Assembly: GCF_018332655.1 (NCBI RefSeq)
Contig: NZ_BOQL01000072.1
Span: 1 to 64,000 of the forward strand
Reading direction: 5' to 3'
DNA: 64,000 bases
Origin: Actinoplanes auranticolor
GTDB lineage: Bacteria > Actinomycetota > Actinomycetes > Mycobacteriales > Micromonosporaceae
This document shows, in pieces, positions 7,911 to 16,168 of this stretch. The notes beneath the pieces were generated by a model. That model was not told the origin of the DNA. It was given only the letters and a program-made list of their open reading frames with translations, and did no database searches. A program made the position numbers and the translations under genes. How positions within the stretch are numbered: the first letter of the stretch is position 1; the number at the start of each line of letters is the position of its first letter.

Positions 7911-9284
7911 ATGGTCAGCAGACAACGGATCTCGTCGCTGGCGGGCGTGGTCCTGGCTGCCGCCGCGCTCCTGGTCGGTGCCGGCGTGGTAGCGGCCTCG
8001 GCCGGCACCGTCGCGGCCGGCGGGCCCTCCGTGCTGGCGGCGACGGCAGGGTGCGGCAAGACGCCGACGCTGCGCAGCGGGACGTACACGATCCAGAGCG
8101 GCGGCCAGTCGCGCACCTACATCCTGCGTATTCCGGACAACTACCAGCCGACCCTGAAGTACCGCCTGTTCGTCGGGCTGCACTGGCTCAACGGCTCGGC
8201 CCAGAACGTCGCCGCCGGGGGCGGTGCCGCCGGCGCCGGGTGGGCGTTCTACGGCCAGCAGCGGGCCTCCGGCAACGGCGCGATCTTCATCGCCCCGCAG
8301 GGCCTGGACGCCGGGTGGGCCAACACCAACGGCCGCGACGTGACGCTGGTCGACGACATCCTGCGGGTGGTCGAGAACGACCTCTGCGTCGACACCACCC
8401 AGCGTTTCGCGCTCGGCTGGAGCTACGGCGGCTCGATGAGCTACGCCCTGGCCTGTGCCCGGCCGGCCGTCTTCCGTGCGGTCGTGGCGTACTCCGGCGC
8501 CCAGCTGAGCGGCTGCGCCGGCGGCACGCAGCCGGTGGCCTACTTCGGCATCCACGGCACCCGCGACAGCGTGCTGAGCGTCAGCCGCGGACGGCAGATC
8601 CGCGACACCTTCGTGCGGGTCAACGGCTGCACCGCCCAGAACCCGCCGGAGCCCCCGAACGGCAGCCTGCGGCACATCACGACCGCGTACGCCGGGTGCC
8701 GGGCCGGGTATCCGGTGCAGTGGGCCGCCTTCGACGGCGACCACACGCCGGAGCCCGCCGACGGCGGCGCCAACAACACCGCGACCACGTGGACGACCGG
8801 CGAGGTCTGGCGCTTCCTGAGCCAGTTCGGACCGGCGACCTCGCCCGCAGTGCCGACGCCCTCGAGCCCTACGCCCTCGGGCCCGGTGCCCAGCGATCCC
8901 GTGCCCAGCACCCCGGGACCCAGCACCCCGGGACCCAGCAGCCCCGGGCCGAGCGAGCCCAGCGATCCGGCCTGCCGGGTGTCCAGCAAGGTCAACGCCT
9001 GGAACTCCGGGCTGACCGCCGACATCACCCTCACCAACACCGGCCCGGCCGCCGTCGACGGCTGGGCGCTGACCTTCACCCTGGCCGCGGGGCAGACCAT
9101 CACGGCCGGCTGGAACGCCACCTACGCGCCGGCCGCCGGCCAGGTGACGGCCCGCAACGTCGGCTACAACGGTGCCATCGCCGCCGGTGGGTCTGTCAGC
9201 TTCGGCTTCCAGGCCGGGCACACCGGCAACAGTGCCGCACCGACCGCCTTCACCCTCGGTGGAGTTCCCTGCGCCACCAGTTGA
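7911..9284 (+). CDS. Secreted feruloyl/acetyl-xylan esterase-like protein (CE1/PHB-depolymerase fold) + CBM2
   Basis: This 457-aa protein has an alpha/beta-hydrolase esterase domain that probably deacylates feruloylated or acetylated xylan. The ATG at 7911 is preferred over an in-frame ATG 27 bp upstream because GGGGAG precedes it and a signal peptide follows. The nucleophile elbow GWSYGG places Ser171. ILRIPDNY and HWLNGSAQ are typical of this polyesterase/feruloyl-esterase group. A linker of repeated S-P-G-P units follows (about 305-355), then a CBM2 domain (about 358-457). A CebR-type box lies upstream. A close paralogue with the same architecture is at 61160-62428, and a remnant of a third lies at 14287-14424. 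Natural substrate inferred from context. Confidence 0.9.
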   Translation: MVSRQRISSLAGVVLAAAALLVGAGVVAASAGTVAAGGPSVLAATAGCGKTPTLRSGTYTIQSGGQSRTYILRIPDNYQPTLKYRLFVGLHWLNGSAQNVAAGGGAAGAGWAFYGQQRASGNGAIFIAPQGLDAGWANTNGRDVTLVDDILRVVENDLCVDTTQRFALGWSYGGSMSYALACARPAVFRAVVAYSGAQLSGCAGGTQPVAYFGIHGTRDSVLSVSRGRQIRDTFVRVNGCTAQNPPEPPNGSLRHITTAYAGCRAGYPVQWAAFDGDHTPEPADGGANNTATTWTTGEVWRFLSQFGPATSPAVPTPSSPTPSGPVPSDPVPSTPGPSTPGPSSPGPSEPSDPACRVSSKVNAWNSGLTADITLTNTGPAAVDGWALTFTLAAGQTITAGWNATYAPAAGQVTARNVGYNGAIAAGGSVSFGFQAGHTGNSAAPTAFTLGGVPCATS

Positions 9285-9307
9285 GACCGCACTCATCCGG
9301 GGAATGT

Positions 9308-9357
9308 CCGATGCGGACGTGCTGTGGGCCGCGCAAGCCGCAGCGCGTTCGCATCGG
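9308..9357. terminator. Bidirectional hairpin between convergent esterase genes
   Basis: Two arms of about 21 bp (beginning CCGATGCG and ending CGCATCGG) are complementary at about 18 positions with a short loop. They sit between the CBM2 esterase stop (9284) and the SGNH esterase stop (9375). This placement suits termination in both directions. Confidence 0.7.
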
Positions 9358-9374
9358 GCGCGTGCGGGCGCCGG

Positions 9375-10616
9375 TCAGCCGCTGACCAGGGCGATGTCGT
9401 CGACGTAGCCGCGGAAGAGGCCGGTGGTGCCGGGCTGGTCGTAGCCGATCCAGATCTGGTCGACGGTGCCGCCGGCCAGGGCACCCAGCGGGATCCGCAC
9501 GAGGTTCCACTTGTTGAGCTCGAGCTGCCCGTCCTGGCCCTGGAAGCGGGGGTGGGCCCGGACGCCGTTCTGGTCGGTCGCCCCGGAGTCGCGCAGGCTC
9601 CGGCCGTCGGTGAGGAACAGGTCGAGCGCGACGGACGTGGCCGGATACTGCGGATGGATCCAGTACGACAGCGTCGTGTCCGCGGCGATCGGGGCATGGA
9701 CGTCGAAGATCTTGTTGTACGAGTACGACTGCGTCGCGCTGGTGTCGTTGCCGGAGTACATCAGGGCGTACGTGCCGCCGTGCGCGGTCTCGGCCCGGCG
9801 GGCGGACTCCATGGCGGTCAGACCGCAGCAGAAACCGCCGACGTTCACGCTCGCGTGGACGCTGTCGGTCCAGGTGGGCTGGGCGGTGGCCGCGAAATCG
9901 GCGCGGAACAGCGGCCAGGGCCGGCCGGTGCCCAGCACGGGCCGCAGGGCGGTGTGCCAGAGGTTGGCGATCTTGACATATCCGCCGTCGGTGGGGTGGA
10001 TGGTGTCCGGGCCGATGTCGGCCGCCGTCAGGGTGCTGGTGAGGTCGACGAGCCGGACGTCGTGCCCGGCCGCCACCTGCGCCGCGGCGACCTCGGGCAG
10101 GGCGGCGTTGAAGGTCCGCGCCCGGCTGTCGTTGGTGGCGTTACCCGAGGGGACCAGCGTGGAGAACACCACCGCGGCCGTGGGGCGGGCGGCGACGATC
10201 CGGTCGAGCAGGCCCGCCAGCCGCGCCGGGGCGTTCGGCAGGTCGTGGTTCTGCAGGGTGTCGTTCGTGCCGACGTTGAGCAGCACCACGTCGGGCCGGG
10301 CGGCGGCCAGCCAGGCGTCCACGTTCGCCGCGATCTGATCGATGCGCAGACCCGGGTGGCCCTCGTTGTCGCGGTCCGCCATGGTGCCCGACTGCTGTGA
10401 GCCGACGAAGTCGATCGCGACTCCGGCCTCGCCGGCCAGATGCCTGCGCAGCTCCTCGCGGTAGCCGTTGCCGTCGGTGGACGAGGTGCCCCAGGTGATG
10501 GACGCCCCCAGCGGCATGATGCGCACCGGGTCGGCGGCCAGAGCCGGTGCCGCGGCTCCGGTGGCTCCCGTTGCCGCCGCCAGCAGGACGGCCATGGTCA
10601 GACGCCGGAGAATCAT
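9375..10616 (-). CDS. Secreted SGNH-hydrolase esterase (carbohydrate esterase-like) with C-terminal beta-sandwich-like domain
   Basis: This 413-aa protein has a signal peptide (MILRRLTMAV... to APALAA). The SGNH catalytic blocks are GASITWG (Ser, block I), NVGTND (block III) and DTIHPTDGGY (Asp/His, block V), as in CE2/CE3-like acetyl-xylan esterases. The catalytic domain spans about residues 30-230. The C-terminal 170 residues (from LFRADFAA) are rich in Gly, aromatic and beta-strand patterns and look like a carbohydrate-binding sandwich of unassigned family. The ATG at 10616 has AGGGAG six bases upstream; the same frame remains open through the next gene only as a shadow. Substrate inferred from the neighbouring xylan enzymes. 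Confidence 0.87.
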   Translation of the reverse strand: MILRRLTMAVLLAAATGATGAAAPALAADPVRIMPLGASITWGTSSTDGNGYREELRRHLAGEAGVAIDFVGSQQSGTMADRDNEGHPGLRIDQIAANVDAWLAAARPDVVLLNVGTNDTLQNHDLPNAPARLAGLLDRIVAARPTAAVVFSTLVPSGNATNDSRARTFNAALPEVAAAQVAAGHDVRLVDLTSTLTAADIGPDTIHPTDGGYVKIANLWHTALRPVLGTGRPWPLFRADFAATAQPTWTDSVHASVNVGGFCCGLTAMESARRAETAHGGTYALMYSGNDTSATQSYSYNKIFDVHAPIAADTTLSYWIHPQYPATSVALDLFLTDGRSLRDSGATDQNGVRAHPRFQGQDGQLELNKWNLVRIPLGALAGGTVDQIWIGYDQPGTTGLFRGYVDDIALVSG

Positions 10617-10633
10617 CGGGCTCCCTGCCGTTG

Positions 10634-10674
10634 ACATCGTTGTCGGCGCATTGCACATCGTGCGCCGTCGATGT
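10634..10674 (-). terminator. Possible hairpin between the glycosyltransferase and SGNH genes
   Basis: CGGCGCA (10644-10650) and TGCGCCG (10661-10667) form a 7-bp stem. An outer ACATCG/CGATGT pairing extends it with a bulge. It occupies the 59-bp gap between the two minus-strand genes, so it may attenuate read-through. Confidence 0.4.
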
Positions 10675-10675
10675 G

Positions 10676-11818
10676 TCAAGAGCGGCGCCGGCCGGCCCGG
10701 TCGTAGATCTCCGCCAGCCGGCGCACGAACACCTCCGGCGGGTACGCCGCCACGGCCGCCCTGCCCTCCCGCGCCGCCCGGGCCCGCAGGGCGTCGTCGT
10801 CCAGCATGCGCAGCAGGGCGGCGGCGAAGGCCGGCGGCGTCGGTGCGCAGGCGAAACGCCCGGCCTCGGTGGCACCCGGCCGGACGGCGAGTTCCGGGTC
10901 GGCCACCACCACCGGTAGCCCGGTCGCCTCGGCCTCGGCCAGCACCAGGCTCTGGGTGTCGGTGGTGGAGGGGAACGCGAGCACATCGGCAGCGCGGTAG
11001 AAACCGGCGACCGCCTCGTGCGGCACGGGCGGGTGCACCTGGACATGGCCGTCCAGCCCGAGCGCGGCGATCCGGCGAGCCAGGCGCCGGCCCTGCTGCG
11101 ACACCCCGAGCATGACCAGCCGGGCGTCCGGCCGGGCCGCCCGCACCCGGGCGAACGCCCGCAGCAGCAACTCCGGGTTCTTCTCGGGGGTCGCCCGGCC
11201 GACCGACAGCACGACGTTCCCGTGGTGACGGGCCGGCCGGGGCGCGACGGACGCCACCGGCGTGGGCAGCACACAGATCTCGGCGGCCGGCTCGAACGCG
11301 GCGAACCCGGCCGCCGCCTTGGCCGAGGGTGCGATCGCCACCGCCATCCGCGCGAACATCGCCCGGCCCAGCGCGATCAACCGGCGGCGGCGGACCGCAC
11401 CGGGCCGGGTCAGCTCCAGGAACTCCCGCGGCGACCAGCCCAGATCCAGCCGGAGGGCACACCAGGCGGCACCGACCGGGATCTCGGCGAACAGGTCGGC
11501 GTAGGCCAGCAGGTCGGTGTGCCAGGTCATCACCAGCGGCACACCCCAGTCCGCGGCCGCGCGGAACCCGGCCATCCCGATCGGCCCGGTGCTGTGCACG
11601 TGGACCACCTCGGCCGGCCGGGCGGTGAAGGGCAGTCCGACGCGGACCTGCCGCACCGGTACCGGCACCGAGCGGACGCCGCGCCTCAGCAGCGGTCCGG
11701 GACGGTAGAAGTCGACCTCGTGGCCGGCTGCGCGCAGCAGCCGTACGGTCAGCTCGGCCGACCGGGCGACGCCGTCCGGCCGCCCGGCGTGGCTGTCGCA
11801 GAAGTGGGCGATCCTCAC
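10676..11818 (-). CDS. Glycosyltransferase family 4 (GT-B fold)
   Basis: This 380-aa cytoplasmic or membrane-associated glycosyltransferase starts at GTG 11818 (VRIAHFCDSH). The N-terminal half carries HVHSTGPIGMAGF and WHTDLLAYAD. The C-terminal Rossmann half has SVGRATPEKNPELLLRAF and the nucleotide-sugar-binding region PSTTDTQSLVLAEAEATGLPVV, whose spaced acidic residues match the GT4 EX7E motif. Related proteins include mannosyl- and alpha-glucosyl-diacylglycerol transferases. The acceptor is unknown. It is divergent from the DUF998 gene with only 48 bp between the start codons. Confidence 0.88.
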   Translation of the reverse strand: MRIAHFCDSHAGRPDGVARSAELTVRLLRAAGHEVDFYRPGPLLRRGVRSVPVPVRQVRVGLPFTARPAEVVHVHSTGPIGMAGFRAAADWGVPLVMTWHTDLLAYADLFAEIPVGAAWCALRLDLGWSPREFLELTRPGAVRRRRLIALGRAMFARMAVAIAPSAKAAAGFAAFEPAAEICVLPTPVASVAPRPARHHGNVVLSVGRATPEKNPELLLRAFARVRAARPDARLVMLGVSQQGRRLARRIAALGLDGHVQVHPPVPHEAVAGFYRAADVLAFPSTTDTQSLVLAEAEATGLPVVVADPELAVRPGATEAGRFACAPTPPAFAAALLRMLDDDALRARAAREGRAAVAAYPPEVFVRRLAEIYDRAGRRRS

Positions 11819-11866
11819 GGCTCGGCCCGCGTCCCCATGCCGACATCTTGCCCGTAGGCTCACTCG

Positions 11867-12508
11867 ATGAACCGGGGCCAGAGGCTGCTGCCGGCTTTCG
11901 GGGCGCTCGCCGCGGTGCAGATGATCGTCGTGAGCACATGGGACGGCCTCACCCGGCCCGGCTACGACGAGACCCGCAACTGGATCAGTCAGCTGTCGCT
12001 CGGGCCGAACGGCTGGTACGGCACGGTCAACCTCGCCACCTGCGGCCTCTGGCTGATCCTGGGCGCCGCCGGGCTGCACCGGCGGGCCGCCGGACGGGCG
12101 GTGGCCCTGATCCTGTGGTGCGGGCTCTGTTTCGTGGCCCTCGCCGTCGTCCGGACCGACGCCGGCCTGGGCTTCCCGCCGGGGGTGCCCGAGGAGCACA
12201 CGGTGCGCGGGCTGATCCACAAGCTGATCGCCCTCACGCTGGGCCTCGCGGGGATCGCCGCGGTGGCCGGCGTCGGACCGCGGCGGGCCGCGCGGGTGGT
12301 CGCGGCGGTGATGGCGGTGTCGTTCGTGGCGGCCAGTGTGCTCGTGCTGCTCGATGACGCTGAAGTGCTGCCGGGCAATCCGAGCGGGGTGCTGGAACGG
12401 CTCGCGTTGTTCGCCGGGCTCGGCTGGATCGGCCTGGCCGGCGGCCGGCAAGCGGCGGGCACCGGGGTGCCCGCCGCCCACTGTGCTGGTGGTGACGTCA
12501 GCAGCTGA
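11867..12508 (+). CDS. DUF998 integral membrane protein
   Basis: This 213-aa protein has about six hydrophobic helices. The DUF998 signature GYDETRNWISQLSLGPNGW follows the first helix. Function is unknown for the family. The ATG has no ribosome-binding site; TAGGCT lies six bases upstream and could be a -10 box, suggesting a leaderless message. It converges on the GH27 gene, leaving 6 bp between stop codons. Confidence 0.85.
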   Translation: MNRGQRLLPAFGALAAVQMIVVSTWDGLTRPGYDETRNWISQLSLGPNGWYGTVNLATCGLWLILGAAGLHRRAAGRAVALILWCGLCFVALAVVRTDAGLGFPPGVPEEHTVRGLIHKLIALTLGLAGIAAVAGVGPRRAARVVAAVMAVSFVAASVLVLLDDAEVLPGNPSGVLERLALFAGLGWIGLAGGRQAAGTGVPAAHCAGGDVSS

Positions 12509-12514
12509 CCGCGG

Positions 12515-14152
12515 TCAGCGCCGGGTCCACTGCTGGTTGGTGGCCCCGGTGCAGGTCCACAGCAGGGTCAGGGTGCCGTTCGCGGTCTGGTTGTTGTTGA
12601 CGTCGAGGCAGAGGCCGGCCTGGTTGTTACGGACGGTGCCGTTGGTCTGGAAGGTCCATTGCTGGTTGGTGCCGCCGTTGCAGTCCCAGAGCTGCGCCTT
12701 GGTGCCCGCGGTGGCGCCGGTCGGGGCGTCCAGGCACTTGCCCAGCGACTGCAGGGCCTGACCGGACACCGTCCACTTCTGGTTGGCGGCCCCGTTGCAG
12801 TCCCAGATGACCGGCTGGGTGCCGTTGGCGGAGTTGCTGTTCGGCACGTCCAGGCAGCGCCCGGACGACGTGCTGACCAGGCTGGTCGAGGCCGGCACCG
12901 GCGGTTCGCCGCTGGTGCCGCCGCTGACCCGGTAGACGACCGTCCCGTGTGCGGGCACGCTCGCGCTGATCGTGCCGGTGGTGCTCGTCGTCGCACCGCT
13001 CCAGGCGTCGACCAGGTTGTACGACGACGCTCCGGTCTTGCCGACCGCCGCGGCCGTGGTGGAGATCGTCCGGGTGGCGCCGCTCTGGTTGAACAGGGCC
13101 ACCGCGACGTCGCCGTTGGCCAGCCGCTTGGCCAGCACGCGCTGGTTGCTGTCGCCCGCGACCTGGACGCCCTGCAGGCCGAGGGTGTCCTGGTTGATGG
13201 CGATGAGCCGGGGGTTCTTCAGGATCGTCTGGGTCGCGGTGCTCATGTTGCGCAGGTCGTTGCCGGCGATCAGCGGCGCGGCCATGATCGCCCACATGGC
13301 GAAGTGGGAACGCTGCTCGGTGTCGGTCAGCGTGCCCCGGCCGACCTCCATCATGTCCGGGTCGTTGAAGCCGCCCGGCCTGGCGTATCCGGCCAGCGGC
13401 ACGTTCACGTCGATGATGTTCTGGACGCCCATCGGGTAGTCGTTGACCTGGTCGGTTTTCCAGACCAGCTGGATGTCCTCGGTGGTGCGCCAGATGTTCG
13501 CCACATCACCCCAGTTGCGCTGCGGCCCGGTCTTGGAGTGGATGCTGTTCGAGTTGATGCTGTACAGGATCGGCCGCCCGGTCGCGGCCAGCGCGTCCCG
13601 CATCTTCGCGAACGTGGCGACCTGGTCGTTGATGGTGCCGGCGGGGGAGCACCAGTCGTACTTCAGGTAGTCCACACCCCAGGCGGCGAACTGCCGGGCG
13701 TCCTGGACCTCGTGGCCCTGGCTGCCGGTCGCCCCCGGGTACGAGCCGAAGTACTGCGCACACGTCCGGTCGAGCGGCGCCTGGTAGATCCCGAACTTGA
13801 GGCCCTTGCTGTGGATGTAGTCGCCGAGCGCCTTCATACCGCTGGGGAAGCGGGTCGGGTCACCCTGCAGGTTGCCGCTCGAGTCGCGGTTCGGGTTCAT
13901 CCAGCAGTCGTCGACCACCACGTACTCGTAGCCGGCCTCGCGCATGCCGGAGCTGACGATGCTGTCGGCCATCCCGCGGATCAACGATTCGTTGATGTTG
14001 CAGAAGAACGTGTTCCAGCTGTTCCATCCCATCGGCGGCGTGCGGCCCACCCCGTTGTCCAGCGCCTGCGCCGGCGTCGCCGCGGAAGCGACGAACGCCG
14101 TGCCCGACAGCACCAGGAGCCCGGCGGCGAGCAGAGTTTTCAGAGCTTTCAT
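12515..14152 (-). CDS. Secreted alpha-galactosidase-type GH27 enzyme + C-terminal ricin module
   Basis: This 545-aa protein has a signal peptide (to about ATPAQA). The GH27 (beta/alpha)8 domain begins GVGRTPPMGWNSWN, the classical N-terminal signature. YLKYDWC carries the nucleophile Asp166, and FNDPDM the acid/base Asp near 266. A beta-sandwich domain (about 315-405) precedes a ricin module (about 415-545) with WDCNG/NQQW repeats. GH27 includes alpha-galactosidases and beta-L-arabinopyranosidases. In this arabinoxylan/arabinogalactan context either is possible, and residues near the substrate C6 pocket would decide. Upstream (about 14160-14190) is an AACGTTAAC-containing stretch typical of a LacI-type operator. 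Confidence 0.92.
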   Translation of the reverse strand: MKALKTLLAAGLLVLSGTAFVASAATPAQALDNGVGRTPPMGWNSWNTFFCNINESLIRGMADSIVSSGMREAGYEYVVVDDCWMNPNRDSSGNLQGDPTRFPSGMKALGDYIHSKGLKFGIYQAPLDRTCAQYFGSYPGATGSQGHEVQDARQFAAWGVDYLKYDWCSPAGTINDQVATFAKMRDALAATGRPILYSINSNSIHSKTGPQRNWGDVANIWRTTEDIQLVWKTDQVNDYPMGVQNIIDVNVPLAGYARPGGFNDPDMMEVGRGTLTDTEQRSHFAMWAIMAAPLIAGNDLRNMSTATQTILKNPRLIAINQDTLGLQGVQVAGDSNQRVLAKRLANGDVAVALFNQSGATRTISTTAAAVGKTGASSYNLVDAWSGATTSTTGTISASVPAHGTVVYRVSGGTSGEPPVPASTSLVSTSSGRCLDVPNSNSANGTQPVIWDCNGAANQKWTVSGQALQSLGKCLDAPTGATAGTKAQLWDCNGGTNQQWTFQTNGTVRNNQAGLCLDVNNNQTANGTLTLLWTCTGATNQQWTRR

Positions 14153-14286
14153 GGAATACCGACCTGTCCAGGATAGTGAACGTTAACATCCGGATTCACA
14201 AGGTTGCCAGAATGTTTCGTGGCATTCAAGAGTGAGAATGTCATCCGGTGCGCGGCGACTTTTCGGAGCCGCCGCGCATAACACAA

Positions 14287-14424
14287 TTACGCGCGGGTCC
14301 AGCGCTGGTCGGCGCCCCCGTTGCAGTCCCAGATCTGCACCCGGGTGCCGGCCGCGGACGGTTGCTGTCGTAGTTGTCGGGGATCCGCAGGATGAAGCTG
14401 CGGTTCCTCGCGGGGATGGGCGGG
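14287..14424 (-). pseudogene. Chimeric gene remnant: esterase fragment fused out of frame to a ricin-module tail
   Basis: Reading leftward from just after the GH54 stop, one frame gives ARNRSFILRIPDNYDSNRP. This matches the start of the CE1-like esterases at 7911 and 61160 (NRSYILRLPANYSSSR in the latter). About 60 bases later a different frame gives GTRVQIWDCNGGADQRWT followed by two residues and TAA, the end of a ricin module like those of the GH27 and GH54 proteins. A third esterase, ricin-tailed, appears to have lost its middle by deletion. No start codon or signal peptide remains. Confidence 0.75.
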
Positions 14425-15912
14425 TCAGCGGTATCCGGCGGCGATGACGTTGGCCTGGACCGCGTTCTCGGTGGCGTCCGACGGGTAGCCGGCGACCATG
14501 GCGCCCTCGTAGAAGGTGCCGGCGCTGAGGTTGGCGCCGCCCCCGGGCTTGCAGCAGTCGCCGCCGCTGCCCAGGATGATGGCGCCCTGCTTCTTCATCG
14601 GGCTGTAGCCGGGTGGCAGAGCGCCGTCCCAGAGCGTGTAAAGGCTGCCGGACTGCGCGTTGCTGCCCTTGATGGCGAAGCGCGAGGTCCCGTTGTTCTT
14701 CAGCGTCGCCGTGACGAACTTGCTGGTGAAGGACCGCTGGTTCGGGTTCCAGGACTGGCTGCCGCCGGGGAACAGTCCCCACTCGAGGTCGGCCTGGACC
14801 CAGGGGCCGGTGCCGGAGCATCCGCCGAACCAGCACTGCGTACTGAAGTTGATGGCGTCCATGGCTCCGGCCGCGTCGGCGGCCCGCGTGGTCTCGCTGT
14901 TGCCGTAGTCGAAGCAGCAGCCGTTGTTGACGTGGGTGCCGCTGAGCACCGCGTACATTCCCTCGGGGGCGCTGCCGGTCGGGACTCCGGTCAGGTGGCC
15001 GTCGCGCCAGTAGCTGTTGCCGGGGTTGATGAACAGCGAGTACGCCTTGGCGCCGCCGATCGTCAGCGACTCGGATGTCGCGATGGCGGGGCGGCTCTGG
15101 GTCGAGCCCGGCACGACGCTCGAACCCTGGTACCAGAGGTCGTTCCCCCGGCCGGACTGGTCGTAGACGACGGTGATGACGCACGTGGTCCCGCCGCAGA
15201 ACGCATCCTGGGCGGTGGCGTCGGCGGTGCCTCCCGCGCTGCGCAGGCCGACGTTGCGGGTCGTGTTGTCGGAGGAGCGCCGTACCTGGTAGAGGTGGCC
15301 GCCGTACGAGCCGTAGAGCGCGCGGACCGTGCTGTGGGCGGCGACGCACGGCGTGCCTCCGGAGGCGTAGAGATCGCACGGGCCGGCGCCGGCCGGCGGC
15401 TCCGGGTCCGGGCCGGCCGGCGAGTCCCACTGCTGGTTGCTCTGCCCGTGGCAGTCCCAAAGGATGATGCCGGTGCCGTTGGCCGTGCCCTGCCCGTTGG
15501 CGTCCAGGCAGCGGCCGGAGGGCACGCCGCTGATGGCGCCGCTCGAGGTGACGGTCCACTGCTGGTTGGCCTGTCCGTTGCAGTCCCAGATGATGACCGG
15601 GGTGGCGTTGGCGGTGCCCCGTCCGGAGGCGTCCAGGCACTTGGTGCCGTGGACCGTCAGCTGCCTCGCCGCGGTGTAGGTCCAGGTCTGGCCGGCGGCG
15701 CCGGTGCAGTCCCGCAGCTGTGCCTGGGTGCCGTTGCCGGAGCCGGCGACGGTCAGGCAGCGTCCGGACTGGCTGCCCACGATCGGGGCGGTCTGTCCCG
15801 GCTGGATGGTCGCGGCGGCCGCGGGGCCGGCGACGACGAGGGTGAGAACGAGGGTGGCGCCCGCCGCGAGCAGTTGCCGGAAGTGGCGGCGCCGCCGTTT
15901 CGAAACGACCAT
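14425..15912 (-). CDS. Secreted alpha-L-arabinofuranosidase, ricin module + GH54
   Basis: This 495-aa protein starts at ATG 15912 (GGGAGG seven bases upstream), followed by an Arg-rich n-region and hydrophobic core ending at GPAAAA. A ricin module spans about 40-165 (GRCLTVAG, WDCNGQANQQW). The GH54 catalytic domain starts at CDLYASGGTPCVAAHS (about 180-495). ADLEWGLF contains the probable nucleophile Glu, and the GSGGD segment the general acid Asp by analogy with fungal AbfB. GTFYEGAMVAGYPSDATEN is a strong family signature. Fungal AbfB carries a C-terminal CBM42; here an N-terminal lectin replaces it. It should release arabinose from arabinoxylan or arabinan. Confidence 0.92.
   Translation of the reverse strand: MVVSKRRRRHFRQLLAAGATLVLTLVVAGPAAAATIQPGQTAPIVGSQSGRCLTVAGSGNGTQAQLRDCTGAAGQTWTYTAARQLTVHGTKCLDASGRGTANATPVIIWDCNGQANQQWTVTSSGAISGVPSGRCLDANGQGTANGTGIILWDCHGQSNQQWDSPAGPDPEPPAGAGPCDLYASGGTPCVAAHSTVRALYGSYGGHLYQVRRSSDNTTRNVGLRSAGGTADATAQDAFCGGTTCVITVVYDQSGRGNDLWYQGSSVVPGSTQSRPAIATSESLTIGGAKAYSLFINPGNSYWRDGHLTGVPTGSAPEGMYAVLSGTHVNNGCCFDYGNSETTRAADAAGAMDAINFSTQCWFGGCSGTGPWVQADLEWGLFPGGSQSWNPNQRSFTSKFVTATLKNNGTSRFAIKGSNAQSGSLYTLWDGALPPGYSPMKKQGAIILGSGGDCCKPGGGANLSAGTFYEGAMVAGYPSDATENAVQANVIAAGYR
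15896..15907. promoter_or_regulatory. Palindrome overlapping the first codons of the GH54 gene
   Basis: CGTTTCGAAACG is a perfect 12-bp palindrome covering codons 2-6. It resembles the CGAAA/TTTCG half-sites seen upstream of the second ABC transporter. It may be a downstream operator, but coding constraint (Val-Ser-Lys-Arg) could equally explain it. Confidence 0.3.
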
Positions 15913-16091
15913 GAACGGCCTCCCGAGGTATGGGTCCGCCAGCATGGATACAAAAATCGGTGAATGTCAATGCGACTTCATCGGGCCGGAGGTCGTTACA
16001 CATTTCGGGCCCGGAGTTTCTGATCGGGGCCGAATTTACGCATCGACAAGTGTCCTTGACACCGTGGAAACGCCGCCTTAACGTCGGCGGA

Positions 16092-16106
16092 GCAAACGTC
16101 ATACGT
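16092..16106. promoter_or_regulatory. Regulatory element shared with the sugar-catabolism promoter at 23463
   Basis: GCAAACGTCATACGT matches GCAAACATCATACGT at 23463-23477 in 14 of 15 positions. It lies about 60 bp before the start of the beta-helix enzyme gene, within the 256-bp divergent gap to the GH54 gene. The similarity suggests co-regulation with the uptake cluster. Confidence 0.55.
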
Positions 16107-16168
16107 CATACGCTACGGCTCCGTCTGCCGATGGCGTCGCGATGATCACCGATCTCGAGGAGATGCCC

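Noticed and set aside
14160..14190. AACGTTAAC region upstream of GH27 as a strong operator
   Set aside because: Only partly palindromic. It is noted in the GH27 entry but not called as a separate site.
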